From Iamia sp038233075 (GTDB lineage Bacteria > Actinomycetota > Acidimicrobiia > Acidimicrobiales > Iamiaceae), in the NCBI GenBank assembly GCA_038233075.1, contig JBBSMQ010000007.1:62001-126000 (forward strand): a stretch of 64,000 nucleotides of DNA. The letters are read 5' to 3'. The notes beneath the pieces were generated by a model that did not search any database, was not told the origin of the DNA, and was given only the letters and a program-made list of their open reading frames with translations. Position numbers and translations under genes: made by a program. Of this stretch, positions 53,386 to 61,995 are shown one piece after another (within the stretch, counting starts at the first letter, position 1; each line of letters opens with the position of its first letter).

Positions 53386-54147
53386 TCAGGTGTGGGCCTG
53401 GCGGTCGAGCCACCCCAGGAGCACGGCCACGGCCCGGGGGTCGTGGCGCAATTGGTGACCGGCGCCGCCCACGATGCGCAGCTCGGCGGAGCCGTGGGCG
53501 TCGGCCACCACCCGGGCATCGAAGTGGGGGACAGCCTCGTCGTCGAGGCCGTGGACGAGCAGCAGCGGCCGGGGGGCGAGGGCCGGCGCCGCGGCCACGG
53601 GGCGGATGTCGCGCAGCTCGCGGGTCCACAGCTCGGGCTGGGGCGGGAAGCCAGGGGAGGCGATGATCCCGATCTCCCGGCTGTGCTGCAGGAGCCGGCG
53701 CGGGTGGCCGGCCCAGTCGTCGAAGTCGGCCGGGGCCCCCAGGGCCGCCACCCCGGCCACGCTGGCGTCGCGGGCGCCGGCGCACACCGCCAGACCGCCG
53801 CCGGTCCCGTAGCCGGCGATCCAGGTGTCGCCCACGTCGTGCACCTCGCGCAGGGCGTCGAGCCCGGCGGCGATGTCCTGGAGCCAGCCGCCCAGGGAGA
53901 AGTCCCCCTCCGAGCCGCCCGCCCCCCGCAACCGCAGCGCCAGCACCACCCACCCGAGGGAGGTGGCGATGCGGTCGGCCAGCTCGGGCAGGTCCCGGCC
54001 GGCGTCGGCGGCGCCGGCGGTGGCCGGGGGCAGCCCGTGGACGAGCACGAGGCCGGGGCGACCGACGCTGCTGCGGGCCCGCGGCCGGGCCAGCTGGCCG
54101 ACCAGGGTCAGGTCGTGGGACCGGACGGGGTGGCCATCGACCGGCAC
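53386..54147 (-). CDS. Alpha/beta hydrolase fold protein with altered nucleophile elbow
   Basis: A protein of 253 residues from a GTG. The fold is clear: LVLVHGLPPAT (oxyanion region), WVVLALRLRGAGGSEGDFSL, a nucleophile-elbow position, PLLLVHGLDDEAVPHFDA (Asp position) and IVGGAGHQLRHDP (His). The elbow reads GYGTGG, so the usual GxSxG serine is Gly. It is either non-hydrolytic or uses another residue. No signal peptide. Confidence 0.78.
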   Translation of the reverse strand: MPVDGHPVRSHDLTLVGQLARPRARSSVGRPGLVLVHGLPPATAGAADAGRDLPELADRIATSLGWVVLALRLRGAGGSEGDFSLGGWLQDIAAGLDALREVHDVGDTWIAGYGTGGGLAVCAGARDASVAGVAALGAPADFDDWAGHPRRLLQHSREIGIIASPGFPPQPELWTRELRDIRPVAAAPALAPRPLLLVHGLDDEAVPHFDARVVADAHGSAELRIVGGAGHQLRHDPRAVAVLLGWLDRQAHT

Positions 54148-54277
54148 CTAGTGGCCCGTCCGCGACCCGTTGCGCCACCCAATGTGTGGATCGCTGCCGG
54201 TCACAGACTCGGCTCGGCCCACCATGGATCACGAGTGGAGCACGATGTCCCCCGGCAGGGCCGGGGTCCGGCCACCG

Positions 54278-54523
54278 TCACGGCTCCGGGGCGTCGACGT
54301 CGGTCTCGGCCCGTCGGGCGACCAGGGCCCCGGGGCAGCGGCACAGCCGGTAGCCGCGGTTGCGGGCCTCGGCCAGGGTGTCGGGGCCGAAGCTCAGGTA
54401 GGTGCGGGCCTCCATCAGCTCCTGCACGGCATCCTCGTCGCAGTGGTCGAGGTCGTGGACCCGTTGGTCGCGCTTGTCGCCGACCCAGCGGCTGTGCTCG
54501 AAACGGGTGGGGCGCTCCTCCAT
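54278..54523 (-). CDS. Small conserved hypothetical protein, 81 residues
   Basis: A soluble charged protein (MEERPTRFEHSRWVGDKRDQ, DHCDEDAVQELMEARTYLSF, TLAEARNRGYRLCRCPG) with two nearby cysteines (CRC). The pattern looks like a widespread actinobacterial small protein of unknown function. No metal-binding quartet is complete. Confidence 0.6.
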   Translation of the reverse strand: MEERPTRFEHSRWVGDKRDQRVHDLDHCDEDAVQELMEARTYLSFGPDTLAEARNRGYRLCRCPGALVARRAETDVDAPEP

Positions 54524-54570
54524 GGCCGACGACCCTATTCCGGCCCCCCGGCACACGACCAGTGCGCGGG

Positions 54571-55005
54571 TCACGACCGGTCGGTGTCCTCGGCCTCCGA
54601 CCCCACGGCGCCGATGGCCTGGAGGTAGGCCAGGCGGGCATCGAGGACGGCCACCACGTCCTCGTCGGCCAGGTCGGGTCGCTCGTTCGTGGCCCGGTCG
54701 AGCACCCGGCCCACGGCCCCGTCCTCGTCGAGCACCTCGTCGTCGTCGCCCCGGGCCACGGCCTCGGCGGTGGCCTCCTCCAGCACGTCGGCGTCGGTGA
54801 CGAGCACCCAGCGGACGTCGTCGAGGCTGACCCGGGCGGTGACGGGGTTGGGGAGGCGGTCGGCGATGAAGTCGATGGCCTCCTCCAGCTCGAACACCGA
54901 TGGCTGGACGCGGTCCTCGAGGAGCACCACCTCCCGACCCACCGCGTAGAAGGCGATGGCCACCACCAGGGCCAGAGCCACCACCACCAGCACGACGACG
55001 AGCAT
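54571..55005 (-). CDS. Membrane-anchored hypothetical protein, 144 residues
   Basis: An N-terminal helix (MLVVVLVVVALALVVAIAFY) acts as a single anchor, followed by a soluble, very acidic domain (VFELEEAIDFIADRLPNPVT, VRWVLVTDADVLEEATAEAV). No family is recognised beyond actinobacterial membrane-anchored proteins of unknown function. It is on the same strand as the 81-residue gene, 47 bases apart, and probably co-transcribed. Confidence 0.65.
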   Translation of the reverse strand: MLVVVLVVVALALVVAIAFYAVGREVVLLEDRVQPSVFELEEAIDFIADRLPNPVTARVSLDDVRWVLVTDADVLEEATAEAVARGDDDEVLDEDGAVGRVLDRATNERPDLADEDVVAVLDARLAYLQAIGAVGSEAEDTDRS

Positions 55006-55128
55006 CCCCCGATGATGCCAAGCCGGATGTGGCGCGGCCCCAGCGGCAGCCACTCCCCTAGCGTCGTGACATGGGCCCCGGGTCCGAGCGATGCCCGCGA
55101 CCGCAGCACCGGTCCGGCGAGCGCCGAC

Positions 55129-55864
55129 ATGAGGCGCCGGGCCCGAACAGCACCGAGCACAGCACGACGACCCCGGGTGGCGGCGGCGGTGGTCCTGGTG
55201 CTGGTGGCGGCCTCCTGCGGCGGTCGTGACCGTCCCGAGGCCGGCCAGACCACGGCGCCGGGCCCTCCCGGCATCGAGGTGGTGCGCACCAGCGCGCCGG
55301 ATCGGTTGAGACGGTCCCCGCCACCTGGACCTCGACCGACCGCGGTCGCAGCTGGCGGCGCCGGGACCCCGACCTCGGGCCCGGCAACCTGTTCGCCGGG
55401 TCGGCCGTTGCCAGCGGCGACCGGGTGCTGGCCTCGACGGAAGATCGTCGCCCGCTACCCGATGCCACCGCTCGTCGTCCCGCCGGCCTGGTGTCCTCCA
55501 CCGATGCCGGCCGGACCTGGGACCCCGCCGAGCTCCCCGTCCGCCCTGAAGCCACGGTCGTTGCGCTGGAATCCGACGGCGAGGTGGTGACAGCGACCAC
55601 ACAGCGGCCCACTGCGGAGGCCGACAACCTCGAGGCGGCGGTGAGCACCGATGGTGGCCGGACCTGGATCCGTTCGGCCCCATGCCGGAGGTGGCCGACC
55701 GGGAGCACACCGGGACCGCCCTGTCCGCTCCCTACGGGGTGCGGCAGGTCCCCGGCGGCGCCCTGGTGGGTGGCCAGCACCATCGACCGTTCCGCTCGGG
55801 CGAGCGCGAGGTGACGAGCCTGGCCGGGCGCGGCGCCGTGGTCCACGTGTCGGCCCCGGGCTGA
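55129..55864 (+). pseudogene. BNR/sialidase-repeat-like lipoprotein gene with two frameshifts
   Basis: Across three frames the product is a secreted lipoprotein of about 245 residues. ATG 55129 begins a basic signal with the hydrophobic core VAAAVVLVLVAASCGG (lipobox ending at Cys). Frame two, from about 55299, has Asp-box-like repeats: WTSTDRGRSW, SSTDAGRTWD and STDGGRTWI. Frame three, from about 55680, gives MPEVADREHTGTALSAPYGV and VPGGALVGGQHHRPF to the stop at 55864. One added base at about 55300 (in CCGGA) and one in the CCCC run at 55678-55681 restore the frame. Confidence 0.7.
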
Positions 55865-55901
55865 CCCGGCTCACCAGCTGCCGACGCGGATGACGAGCGC
55901 G

Positions 55902-55934
55902 ACCTTTGGACGGGTGATGTCCTATGGGGCGTTC
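55902..55934 (+). repeat. Degenerate repeat copy D (CTTTGGACGG family)
   Basis: CTTTGGACGGGTGATGTCCT and the following ATGGGGCGTTC match the minus-strand reading of copy C at about 28 of 31 positions. The second palindrome arm is missing or decayed. It lies 29-60 bases upstream of the GNAT start, in the same orientation relative to its gene as copy C. Confidence 0.65.
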
Positions 55935-55962
55935 AGACACCCCAAGGAGGGAGCGTGGGACC

Positions 55963-57144
55963 ATGGTCGTGTTGCTGGCTGCGAGCGAGGACGATGTGGC
56001 CTTCCTCCGCGACTGCGTGCTGGTGGAGGCGGCCTTCCCCTCCGGCACCCGACCGCCGACCGATGCGCTCGCCGATGACCACATCGTGCGCTACATCGAG
56101 GGTTGGGGTCGACCCGGCGACCTGGGCCTGGTGGCGTGGTCGGGCCACGATCCGGTGGGCGCGGCGTGGATCCGCCTCCTCGCTCCCGATCGACCGGGGT
56201 ACGGGTTCGTCGATGCCACCACGCCCGAGCTGACCGTTGCCGTGGTGGAGCAGCACAGGGGGCGGGGCCTCGGCCGGGCCCTGGTGGCGGGCATCCTCGA
56301 CCTGGCGGCGACCCACGGGCAGCCTCAGGTGAGCCTGAGCGTGGCCGATGCGATCAACCCGGTCGCCGTCGGCCTCTACCGCTCGCTCGGCTTCGCCGAG
56401 GTCGGTCGCGACGAAGGCGGCTCGTTGACCATGATCGCCGCCACCGTACCCGCCGCGCCCGGTCCCGGCTCCGACAGCAGGGCGCCGGGTGGCCACCCCG
56501 GTCCCCGGCTCGGTCCGGTGGTCGACAGCATCGGTACCCCAGCCATCGACCCGGGCCCCCTCTCCGTCGCGGGGGCGCCCGTCCTCCAGAGCCGGCCCGA
56601 CGTCGACCCTCACCGCACCGGTCCGGTCGACACCCACCCCGATCCCATCTCTGATCGACCCGGCGCCGGGCCAGGCCCGCCGGTCGCCCGGGCGGCGACG
56701 GTGGCCGATGGCCCGGCTCTCGTCCGGTTGCGCGAGGTCATGTTCGTCGGCGACGGGATGGAGGGCCGCCTCGGCTGGGTGGCACCGTTCCTGTCCGCCT
56801 GGGCCGACGGCCTCGTCTCCGGCACATGGCAGGCCACGGTGGTCGACGACGCCCGAGGCCGGCCCGTGGCCTCGGCCCTCTCCGTGAGAGGCGCAGCCCC
56901 GCCCGCGCCAGGCCGTGAGCGGGGCCGGACCGCGCACATCGGCTCGGTGGCCACCGAGCCCGGGTGGCGACGACGGGGCTGTGCCCGTGCCGTGGTGACG
57001 TCCCTCGTCGAGGTGCTCGACGCCGACGGGGTCGAGTCGACCACCCTGAACGCCACCCCCGACGGCGTGCCGCTCTACGCCTCGCTCGGGTTCACCCCGT
57101 CCCCCGCCGGAGCCATGCGTCGGCCTCGACCCGCAGGGTCCTGA
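55963..57144 (+). CDS. Double GNAT-domain acetyltransferase
   Basis: A protein of 393 residues. ATG 55963 has AAGGAGGGA 10 bases upstream; an earlier ATG at 55924 lies within repeat D and is not used. The first GNAT domain (1-160) has the acetyl-CoA loop VAVVEQHRGRGLGRALVAGI and INPVAVGLYRSLGFAEVG. A Pro/Gly-rich linker of about 90 residues leads to the second (SVATEPGWRRRGCARAVVTS, PDGVPLYASLGFTPS). Both acetyl-CoA motifs are complete. The acceptor substrate is unknown. Confidence 0.82.
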   Translation: MVVLLAASEDDVAFLRDCVLVEAAFPSGTRPPTDALADDHIVRYIEGWGRPGDLGLVAWSGHDPVGAAWIRLLAPDRPGYGFVDATTPELTVAVVEQHRGRGLGRALVAGILDLAATHGQPQVSLSVADAINPVAVGLYRSLGFAEVGRDEGGSLTMIAATVPAAPGPGSDSRAPGGHPGPRLGPVVDSIGTPAIDPGPLSVAGAPVLQSRPDVDPHRTGPVDTHPDPISDRPGAGPGPPVARAATVADGPALVRLREVMFVGDGMEGRLGWVAPFLSAWADGLVSGTWQATVVDDARGRPVASALSVRGAAPPAPGRERGRTAHIGSVATEPGWRRRGCARAVVTSLVEVLDADGVESTTLNATPDGVPLYASLGFTPSPAGAMRRPRPAGS

Positions 57145-57344
57145 GCAGCCTCAAAGCCCACGCCGAGGAGCGCCCGTCGGACCGCGATCCGCGACCGCCT
57201 CCCGGGCCGATGCTGCCACCCGGACACCGGCACCCATCCGTGCCGGGGGCGGATGCCGTGGACGTCGTCCACTCGTGGACCAAGGACGGCGTGGTCGCCG
57301 GTCGGGGTGCGCGTGGGCACGGCCCTCGCCGGCAACTGGCCGGG

Positions 57345-58460
57345 TCAGAGGCCGATGCGCTGGGCCAGCATCTCCCGGTGGTAGGTGGGGTCGCCGAACA
57401 GCAGCTCGGAGGACTTGGCCCGCTTGAAGTACAGGTGGGCCGGGTGCTCCCAGGTGAAGCCGATGCCGCCGTGGATCTGGATGTTCTCGGCGGCGGCGTG
57501 GAAGTAGGCCTCGGAGCAGTAGGCCTTGGCCAGCGAGGCCACCGAGGGCAGCTCGTCGTTGAGCTCCGAGGCGCACCAGCCCGCGTAGTACGCCGCGGAC
57601 TTGGCCGACTCGACCTCGAGGAGCATGTCGGCGCACTTGTGCTTGATGGCCTGGAACGAGCCGATGGGCCGCCCGAACTGGACCCGGTCCTTGGCGTACT
57701 GGACCGACATGTCGAGCACGAACTGGCCGCCGCCGACCTGCTCGGCGGCCAGGGCCACCGCAGCCAGGTCGAGGACCCGCTCCATCACGATCCAGCCCTC
57801 GCCATCGGTGCCGATCAGGGTGGCCGGGGTGCCGTCGAAGGTCAGCCGGGCCTGCTTGCGGGTCTGGTCCATGGTGGGCAGGGCCTCGCGGGTGAGCCCC
57901 GAGGCGTCGCCGGCCACGGTGAACAGGCTGGTGCCGGCATCGGTGGATGCGGCCACGATGATCAGGTTGGCGGTGTGGCCGTCGAGGACGAACATCTTCT
58001 CGCCCGAGATGGTGAAGCCGTCGCCGTCCTTGCTGGCGGTGGCGCTGATGCCGGACTCGTCCCACTTGCCGTTGGCCTCGGTGAAGGCCACGGTGGCGAT
58101 GGTCTCGCCCGAGGCGATGCCGGGCAGGTGGGCCTTCTTGGCCGCGTCGTCACCCGAGTGGAGCAGGGCGTTGGCGGCCAGGGCCACCGTCGAGAAGTAG
58201 GGGGCGCAGAGCAGCGAGCGGCCCATCTCCTCGAAGATCACGATGAGCTCGATGTAGCCGTAGCCCGAGCCCCCGCACTCCTCGGGGATGGCGAGGCCCT
58301 GGAGGCCGAGCTGCTCGGCCATCTGGCTCCACACCGCAGGGTCGTAGCCCGTCTCGGTGTCCATCTGCTCCCGGACCGCGGTCTCGGGGGACTTGTTCTC
58401 CAGGAACTGGCGCACGACCTTGCGCAGCTCCTCCTGCTCGTCACTGAAGGCGAAGTTCAT
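57345..58460 (-). CDS. Acyl-CoA dehydrogenase family protein
   Basis: A protein of 371 residues, slightly shorter than the classical 380-400. FSDEQEELRKVVRQFLENKS starts the N-terminal helical domain. IATVAFTEANGKWDESGISA is the beta-domain flavin region, FGRPIGSFQAIKHKCADMLL and IQIHGGIGFTWEHPAHLYFK are the C-terminal FAD/acyl-CoA signatures. The catalytic Glu of medium-chain enzymes is not clearly placed, as in the FadE26/FadE-like steroid or branched-chain group. Role in fatty-acid or side-chain beta-oxidation is inferred. Confidence 0.87.
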   Translation of the reverse strand: MNFAFSDEQEELRKVVRQFLENKSPETAVREQMDTETGYDPAVWSQMAEQLGLQGLAIPEECGGSGYGYIELIVIFEEMGRSLLCAPYFSTVALAANALLHSGDDAAKKAHLPGIASGETIATVAFTEANGKWDESGISATASKDGDGFTISGEKMFVLDGHTANLIIVAASTDAGTSLFTVAGDASGLTREALPTMDQTRKQARLTFDGTPATLIGTDGEGWIVMERVLDLAAVALAAEQVGGGQFVLDMSVQYAKDRVQFGRPIGSFQAIKHKCADMLLEVESAKSAAYYAGWCASELNDELPSVASLAKAYCSEAYFHAAAENIQIHGGIGFTWEHPAHLYFKRAKSSELLFGDPTYHREMLAQRIGL

Positions 58461-58505
58461 GGGCGAGACCCTGGCCCATCGACCCGCCAGCGCGCCAGGG
58501 ACCGG

Positions 58506-58536
58506 CGTGTACACACGTGGACACGGAGGCTAGGGT
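58506..58536 (+). promoter_or_regulatory. Possible promoter/operator of the toxin-antitoxin pair
   Basis: An imperfect dyad GTGTACACACGTGGACAC (58507-58524) sits just before TAGGGT (58531-58536), a common actinobacterial -10 form. The antitoxin ATG is 34 bases further. A 7-codon frame (ATG 58543 to TGA 58566) lies between. Antitoxins of this type usually bind such dyads to autorepress; not shown here. Confidence 0.35.
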
Positions 58537-58570
58537 GTCGTGATGCTCCCGCTCGCGATCTGGTGAGGCG

Positions 58571-58849
58571 ATGACCGAGTCGGTCCCGGTCCGCACCCTG
58601 CGGGCCAACGCCGCCGCCTACCTCCGACGGGCCGAGGGGGGCGAGCGCATCGTGGTCACCTCCGGCGGACGACCCGTGGCCCAGCTGGGGCCGCTCGACC
58701 CCGGCGACCAGCCGGCGTCGATCGAGGACCTCGCCGCCCGCGGCCTGGTGGTCCCGGCCCGTCGACCCGACCGGCCCCCACCCGATGTGCGCCTCGACCC
58801 GTGGCCCGGCACCCGCCTCGACCGCATCGTCGGTGAGGTCCGCTCGTGA
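58571..58849 (+). CDS. Phd/YefM-type antitoxin
   Basis: A protein of 92 residues. VPVRTLRANAAAYLRRAEGG and RIVVTSGGRPVAQLGPL are the classic N-terminal DNA-binding fold of Phd/YefM antitoxins. The C-terminus is unstructured, Pro/Arg-rich and ends with TRLDRIVGEVRS, likely the toxin-wrapping part. It should neutralise the PIN toxin downstream and repress its own promoter. A palindrome of 46 bases separates it from the toxin gene, unlike the usual direct overlap. Confidence 0.85.
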   Translation: MTESVPVRTLRANAAAYLRRAEGGERIVVTSGGRPVAQLGPLDPGDQPASIEDLAARGLVVPARRPDRPPPDVRLDPWPGTRLDRIVGEVRS

Positions 58850-58865
58850 CCCCCGCTCCCCGCCA

Positions 58866-58911
58866 TCTCGCGGCGAATCCCACACGAAAACGTGTCGGAT
58901 CCGTCGCGAGA
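58866..58911. repeat. 46-bp imperfect palindrome between antitoxin and toxin genes
   Basis: A 21-base left arm (58866-58886, TCTCGCGGCGAATCCCACAC plus G) and right arm (58891-58911) pair at 18 of 21 positions around an AAAA tip. On transcription it would form a stable hairpin directly before the toxin Shine-Dalgarno (GGGGGAG). Confidence 0.75.
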
Positions 58912-58922
58912 AGGGGGAGCTC

Positions 58923-59327
58923 GTGACCCTGGCCCTCGACACCACTGCACTGCTGGGCCGGTTCCTCACCGGACCCCACCGGGAGGTGGTGGTGACGGCC
59001 ATGGCCGGGGACCCGTCGTGGTGCGCGTCGGCCCTGGCGCTGGCCGAGGCCTTGCCCCTGGTCGACCGGGTCACCGAGAGCCCGGCCGACCGGGACCGGC
59101 TGCGACGAGCCGTCCGTGACGACTGGGAGCGGATGCACGTCGTGCCGGTCGACGCCGTCTGCCTCGACCGGGCCGCCGAGCTGGCCCGGGCCCAACCGCT
59201 GCGCACCGTCGATGCTCTCCACCTGGCCGCCGCTGACCGACTGCCTCCCCCGGTCCGCTTCGTCACCTTCGACCCTCGTCAGATCCCGGTCGCCCTGGCC
59301 CTCGGCTTCGATGTCGTGTCGACGTAG
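58923..59327 (+). CDS. PIN-domain toxin (VapC-like)
   Basis: A protein of 134 residues; GTG 58923 has a strong GGGGGAG Shine-Dalgarno. The acidic PIN residues are visible: Asp in LALDTTALLG, Glu in LALAEALPL, Asp in TVDALHLAAA and Asp in FVTFDPRQ. It is a Mg-dependent endoribonuclease toxin by family. The partner antitoxin lies 73 bases upstream. Confidence 0.88.
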   Translation: MTLALDTTALLGRFLTGPHREVVVTAMAGDPSWCASALALAEALPLVDRVTESPADRDRLRRAVRDDWERMHVVPVDAVCLDRAAELARAQPLRTVDALHLAAADRLPPPVRFVTFDPRQIPVALALGFDVVST

Positions 59328-59374
59328 CGTCGTGCACCGATGAGCGACCCCGCGCCGATGCGACTGCCGAGCGC

Positions 59375-59476
59375 GTGGTGTGCCCGGCGTGCGGGCGATC
59401 GGCCGATGACCCGTTCCTGTCTCTGCCCTTCGCCGAGGATCCCTCCGTCGACCTCTCCACTCGCCGTAGGACGTGA
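59375..59476 (+). CDS. Possible 33-residue peptide with a CPxCG motif
   Basis: A short frame downstream of the toxin gene reads VCPACGRSADDPFLSLPFAE and ends DLSTRRRT. One CxxC pair only, so at most half a zinc ribbon. No Shine-Dalgarno; could be a remnant. Confidence 0.2.
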   Translation: MVCPACGRSADDPFLSLPFAEDPSVDLSTRRRT

Positions 59477-59533
59477 AGACCGGCTCCCCGGTCCGAGCGG
59501 GCTCTCGGAGACGGTCCGAGCGGGAGGACGGGC

Positions 59534-60991
59534 TCAGCCTGAGGTGACCTGGGACCCGGGGAGGTCGGCCCGTTCGGCGGCTGCCTCACCCGCCCGGAAG
59601 CCGAGGCCGTCGGACGGACCTGACCCCCGACTGGTCACCAAGTGGGGGAACAGCTCGGTCAGGTGATCGTCGACGTCCGCCCGTCGCTCGGCCAAGACGG
59701 GCACCAGGGCACCGCCGCTCTCCCGATCGAGGTCGGCCACGGTGGCCTCGCCCGCGGAATCGAGGCGCTCGCCGATGCGGTAGGAGAAGCCCCGCAGGAA
59801 GGACGAGCGGAACCCTCGGCTGCGCTCGCGGGACCCGGTCGAGGTGCGGTGGGCCAGCTCCTGCAGGGCGGTCTGGGCCTGGACCAGGAGTGAGGTGAAG
59901 AGGACCTCGACCGCGGCCAGGTCGGCCTCGAAGCCGACCACGGTCGACATCTGCACCCCTTGGTGGGAGACGGCCCGACACCGGCTGGCCTCGGCCACGA
60001 CCTGAACGAGGAGGCTCTTGACCTCCGCGTAGGGGTCGTCGATGAGCAGCCGCCGGGCGGCGGGTCGGGCCCGGCGCTCGCCCGATGGACCGGTCACCAC
60101 GGCGTGCTCGAGGGAGTGGCGGGTCATGAGCTCGTGGGCCTTGGCCGTGAAGGCCTGAGCCTCGGCCTCGAAGGTGGTGGCCTCGGCCTTGGCCAGCAGA
60201 GCCCGCACCTTGGCCAGGACACCGGGGTCGATGCCCGCGGTCGAGGTGTCGCCATCCGAACCGACGACGTCGAGGCCGATGTCGGGGCGACCCGGCACCG
60301 GCAGCAGCACCTGGAGCCGCGGCAGGACACCCAGCACCGCGACCAGGTCGCAGAGGGCGCCGACCGGGTCGTCGACGGCCGCGGCAGCCCTCTGCAGCCA
60401 GGCAGGGTCGCGCGCCACCGCCTCCTCGACCAGGACGACATCGAGGTCGACCAGCTGGTCCCGCCACGCGGGGTGGACCTCGCCCACCCGGTGCTGGACG
60501 GCGTCGGCGGCCACCGCCGCGACGAGCACGCCCGCCGGGTTCACCCCCGCCAATCGCCGGACGTGCCAGGCCAGCTCGACCGGCTGCCAGCCCCCCACCC
60601 AGGCGGTGGTGACGAAGAGCTCGATCATGGGTCGCGCCGCCTCCACCACGGCCGAGAGGGGGAGGGACGCCAGCGCCCGCCGGGCTTCGTCGTCGACGCG
60701 GCTGCGCCCGGTCGCCCCGGAGGCCAGGGCCGCAAGGGCCCGTGTCGCCTGCGCCCGGAGATCGTCGTCGCCACTCGCCCAACCGCCGCGAGGCTCACCA
60801 CCCCTCGGGCCCCGCCCTGACGAGGCTCCGCTCCCGAACCCTGGCCACCCGCCGGAGGGAGCGCCCCCTCGGTTGCGCCCCCGACGATCCGAGGCGCCCG
60901 GGCCCGAGGGTCCCGGCCCGCCCCCGCGAGGATCGCGCTCGCGCCATCCGGCAGTGGGTCGACGGCTCTGCTTCTTGCGCTTTCGAGACAT
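59534..60991 (-). CDS. DUF2786 domain-containing protein
   Basis: A protein of 485 residues. The start at MSRKRKKQSRR gives a basic, Gly/Arg/Pro-rich disordered N-terminus (to about 80), as in RNA- or DNA-binding tails. The DUF2786 domain is clear at about 270-310 (LAKVRALLAKAEATTFEAEA, QAFTAKAHELMTRHSLEHA). The helical C-terminal part has FRSSFLRGFSYRIGERL. DUF2786 is widespread in actinobacteria and phages; its function is unknown. Confidence 0.8.
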   Translation of the reverse strand: MSRKRKKQSRRPTAGWRERDPRGGGPGPSGPGASDRRGRNRGGAPSGGWPGFGSGASSGRGPRGGEPRGGWASGDDDLRAQATRALAALASGATGRSRVDDEARRALASLPLSAVVEAARPMIELFVTTAWVGGWQPVELAWHVRRLAGVNPAGVLVAAVAADAVQHRVGEVHPAWRDQLVDLDVVLVEEAVARDPAWLQRAAAAVDDPVGALCDLVAVLGVLPRLQVLLPVPGRPDIGLDVVGSDGDTSTAGIDPGVLAKVRALLAKAEATTFEAEAQAFTAKAHELMTRHSLEHAVVTGPSGERRARPAARRLLIDDPYAEVKSLLVQVVAEASRCRAVSHQGVQMSTVVGFEADLAAVEVLFTSLLVQAQTALQELAHRTSTGSRERSRGFRSSFLRGFSYRIGERLDSAGEATVADLDRESGGALVPVLAERRADVDDHLTELFPHLVTSRGSGPSDGLGFRAGEAAAERADLPGSQVTSG

Positions 60992-61104
60992 GGCCCCGAC
61001 TCTACGAACCCCCTGTGACAGCGACGAGGACCGTCCGCTGTTCGCCACCCGACCCGACCACCCGTTCCGCTACCCAGCGGCCCGCACCCCGGGCGGATGG
61101 TCGC

Positions 61105-61827
61105 TCAGGTGACGAAGGCCTCGGTGAGGGCCCGGGCGTAGCGCCAGGAGCCCGAGCTGTAGAGGGCGCAGGGTCGGAGGCCGTGGCCGCCGCCGGGACA
61201 GAAGTGGGTCTTGTCGTTGGCGCGGACGATGTTGCGGCCCGGCGGCACCGCCCGGTTGAGCTGGTGGCCGATGCAGAGCTCGCCCCGCATGCAGGGCTGG
61301 GTCCAGAACCAGCGTCGGCCGGGGGTGACGTACTTGCCGGCGTCGACCACCTTGAGGCCCTGACGGTAGGCCTCGACCCGCATCGCCTCCTGCGCCGGTT
61401 CCGAGTCCGGTTGGGGGATGAACGGCATCACCGCCAGGGTGACCTCGGTGCCTGAGCCCGTCCAGATCCGCTTGACCTCGCGCATCTGGGCCCGGTACGA
61501 GGCGGTGATGTCGTTGCCGACGCAGGGTTCGAGCAACTTGGGGTTGCCGGCGAAGGAGAGGATCACCTCCCGGGGACGGTTGGCGCGCGCGGCGCGCATG
61601 TCGTCGAAGAACGAGCACGGCGCCCCGCCGAAGCGCTGGCGGACATCGGCCTCGAAGCCCCGGGCCGACGCCCACTGGCGGATCTCACGGATCGACTCCC
61701 AGACCAGGGAGTCGCCGTAGATGATGACCCGGGGTCGGGCGCGGTAGCAGCCGCCGAGGCCGGTCACCAGGACCACGGCCACGACGAGCAGCCCGAGGGT
61801 GTGGCGGAGACGGGGACGGGGGCGCAT
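61105..61827 (-). CDS. SGNH-hydrolase-like lipoprotein
   Basis: A protein of 240 residues. The signal RHTLGLLVVAVVLVTGLGGC gives a lipobox (LGGC, about residues 24-27). PRVIIYGDSLVWESIREI carries the GDS block I nucleophile, SFAGNPKLLEP supplies the block III Asn and DKTHFCPGGG the C-terminal DxxH. Members of this fold act as lipases, esterases or O-acetylesterases; in exported form they often edit surface glycans. Six further Cys residues suggest disulfides. Confidence 0.78.
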   Translation of the reverse strand: MRPRPRLRHTLGLLVVAVVLVTGLGGCYRARPRVIIYGDSLVWESIREIRQWASARGFEADVRQRFGGAPCSFFDDMRAARANRPREVILSFAGNPKLLEPCVGNDITASYRAQMREVKRIWTGSGTEVTLAVMPFIPQPDSEPAQEAMRVEAYRQGLKVVDAGKYVTPGRRWFWTQPCMRGELCIGHQLNRAVPPGRNIVRANDKTHFCPGGGHGLRPCALYSSGSWRYARALTEAFVT

Positions 61828-61995
61828 GGCGCAAGCCTCGCGCCCCGGCGCACACCGTGCTCGGCCTCCGGGCGACCCCGACGCGGAGACCGCCCGAACC
61901 GGAGCGGACCAGTGCTCTGACCACGATCGTTCGCGCCGGCCGGGCGTGAGTCGGCCCAGTCAGAACCTCGGCGAGATCGCTCAGACCGGCACGGA

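Noticed and set aside
59340..59666. Plus-strand 108-codon frame after the PIN toxin
   Set aside because: Low-complexity Pro/Arg/Ser sequence overlapping the end of the DUF2786 gene; no start signal.
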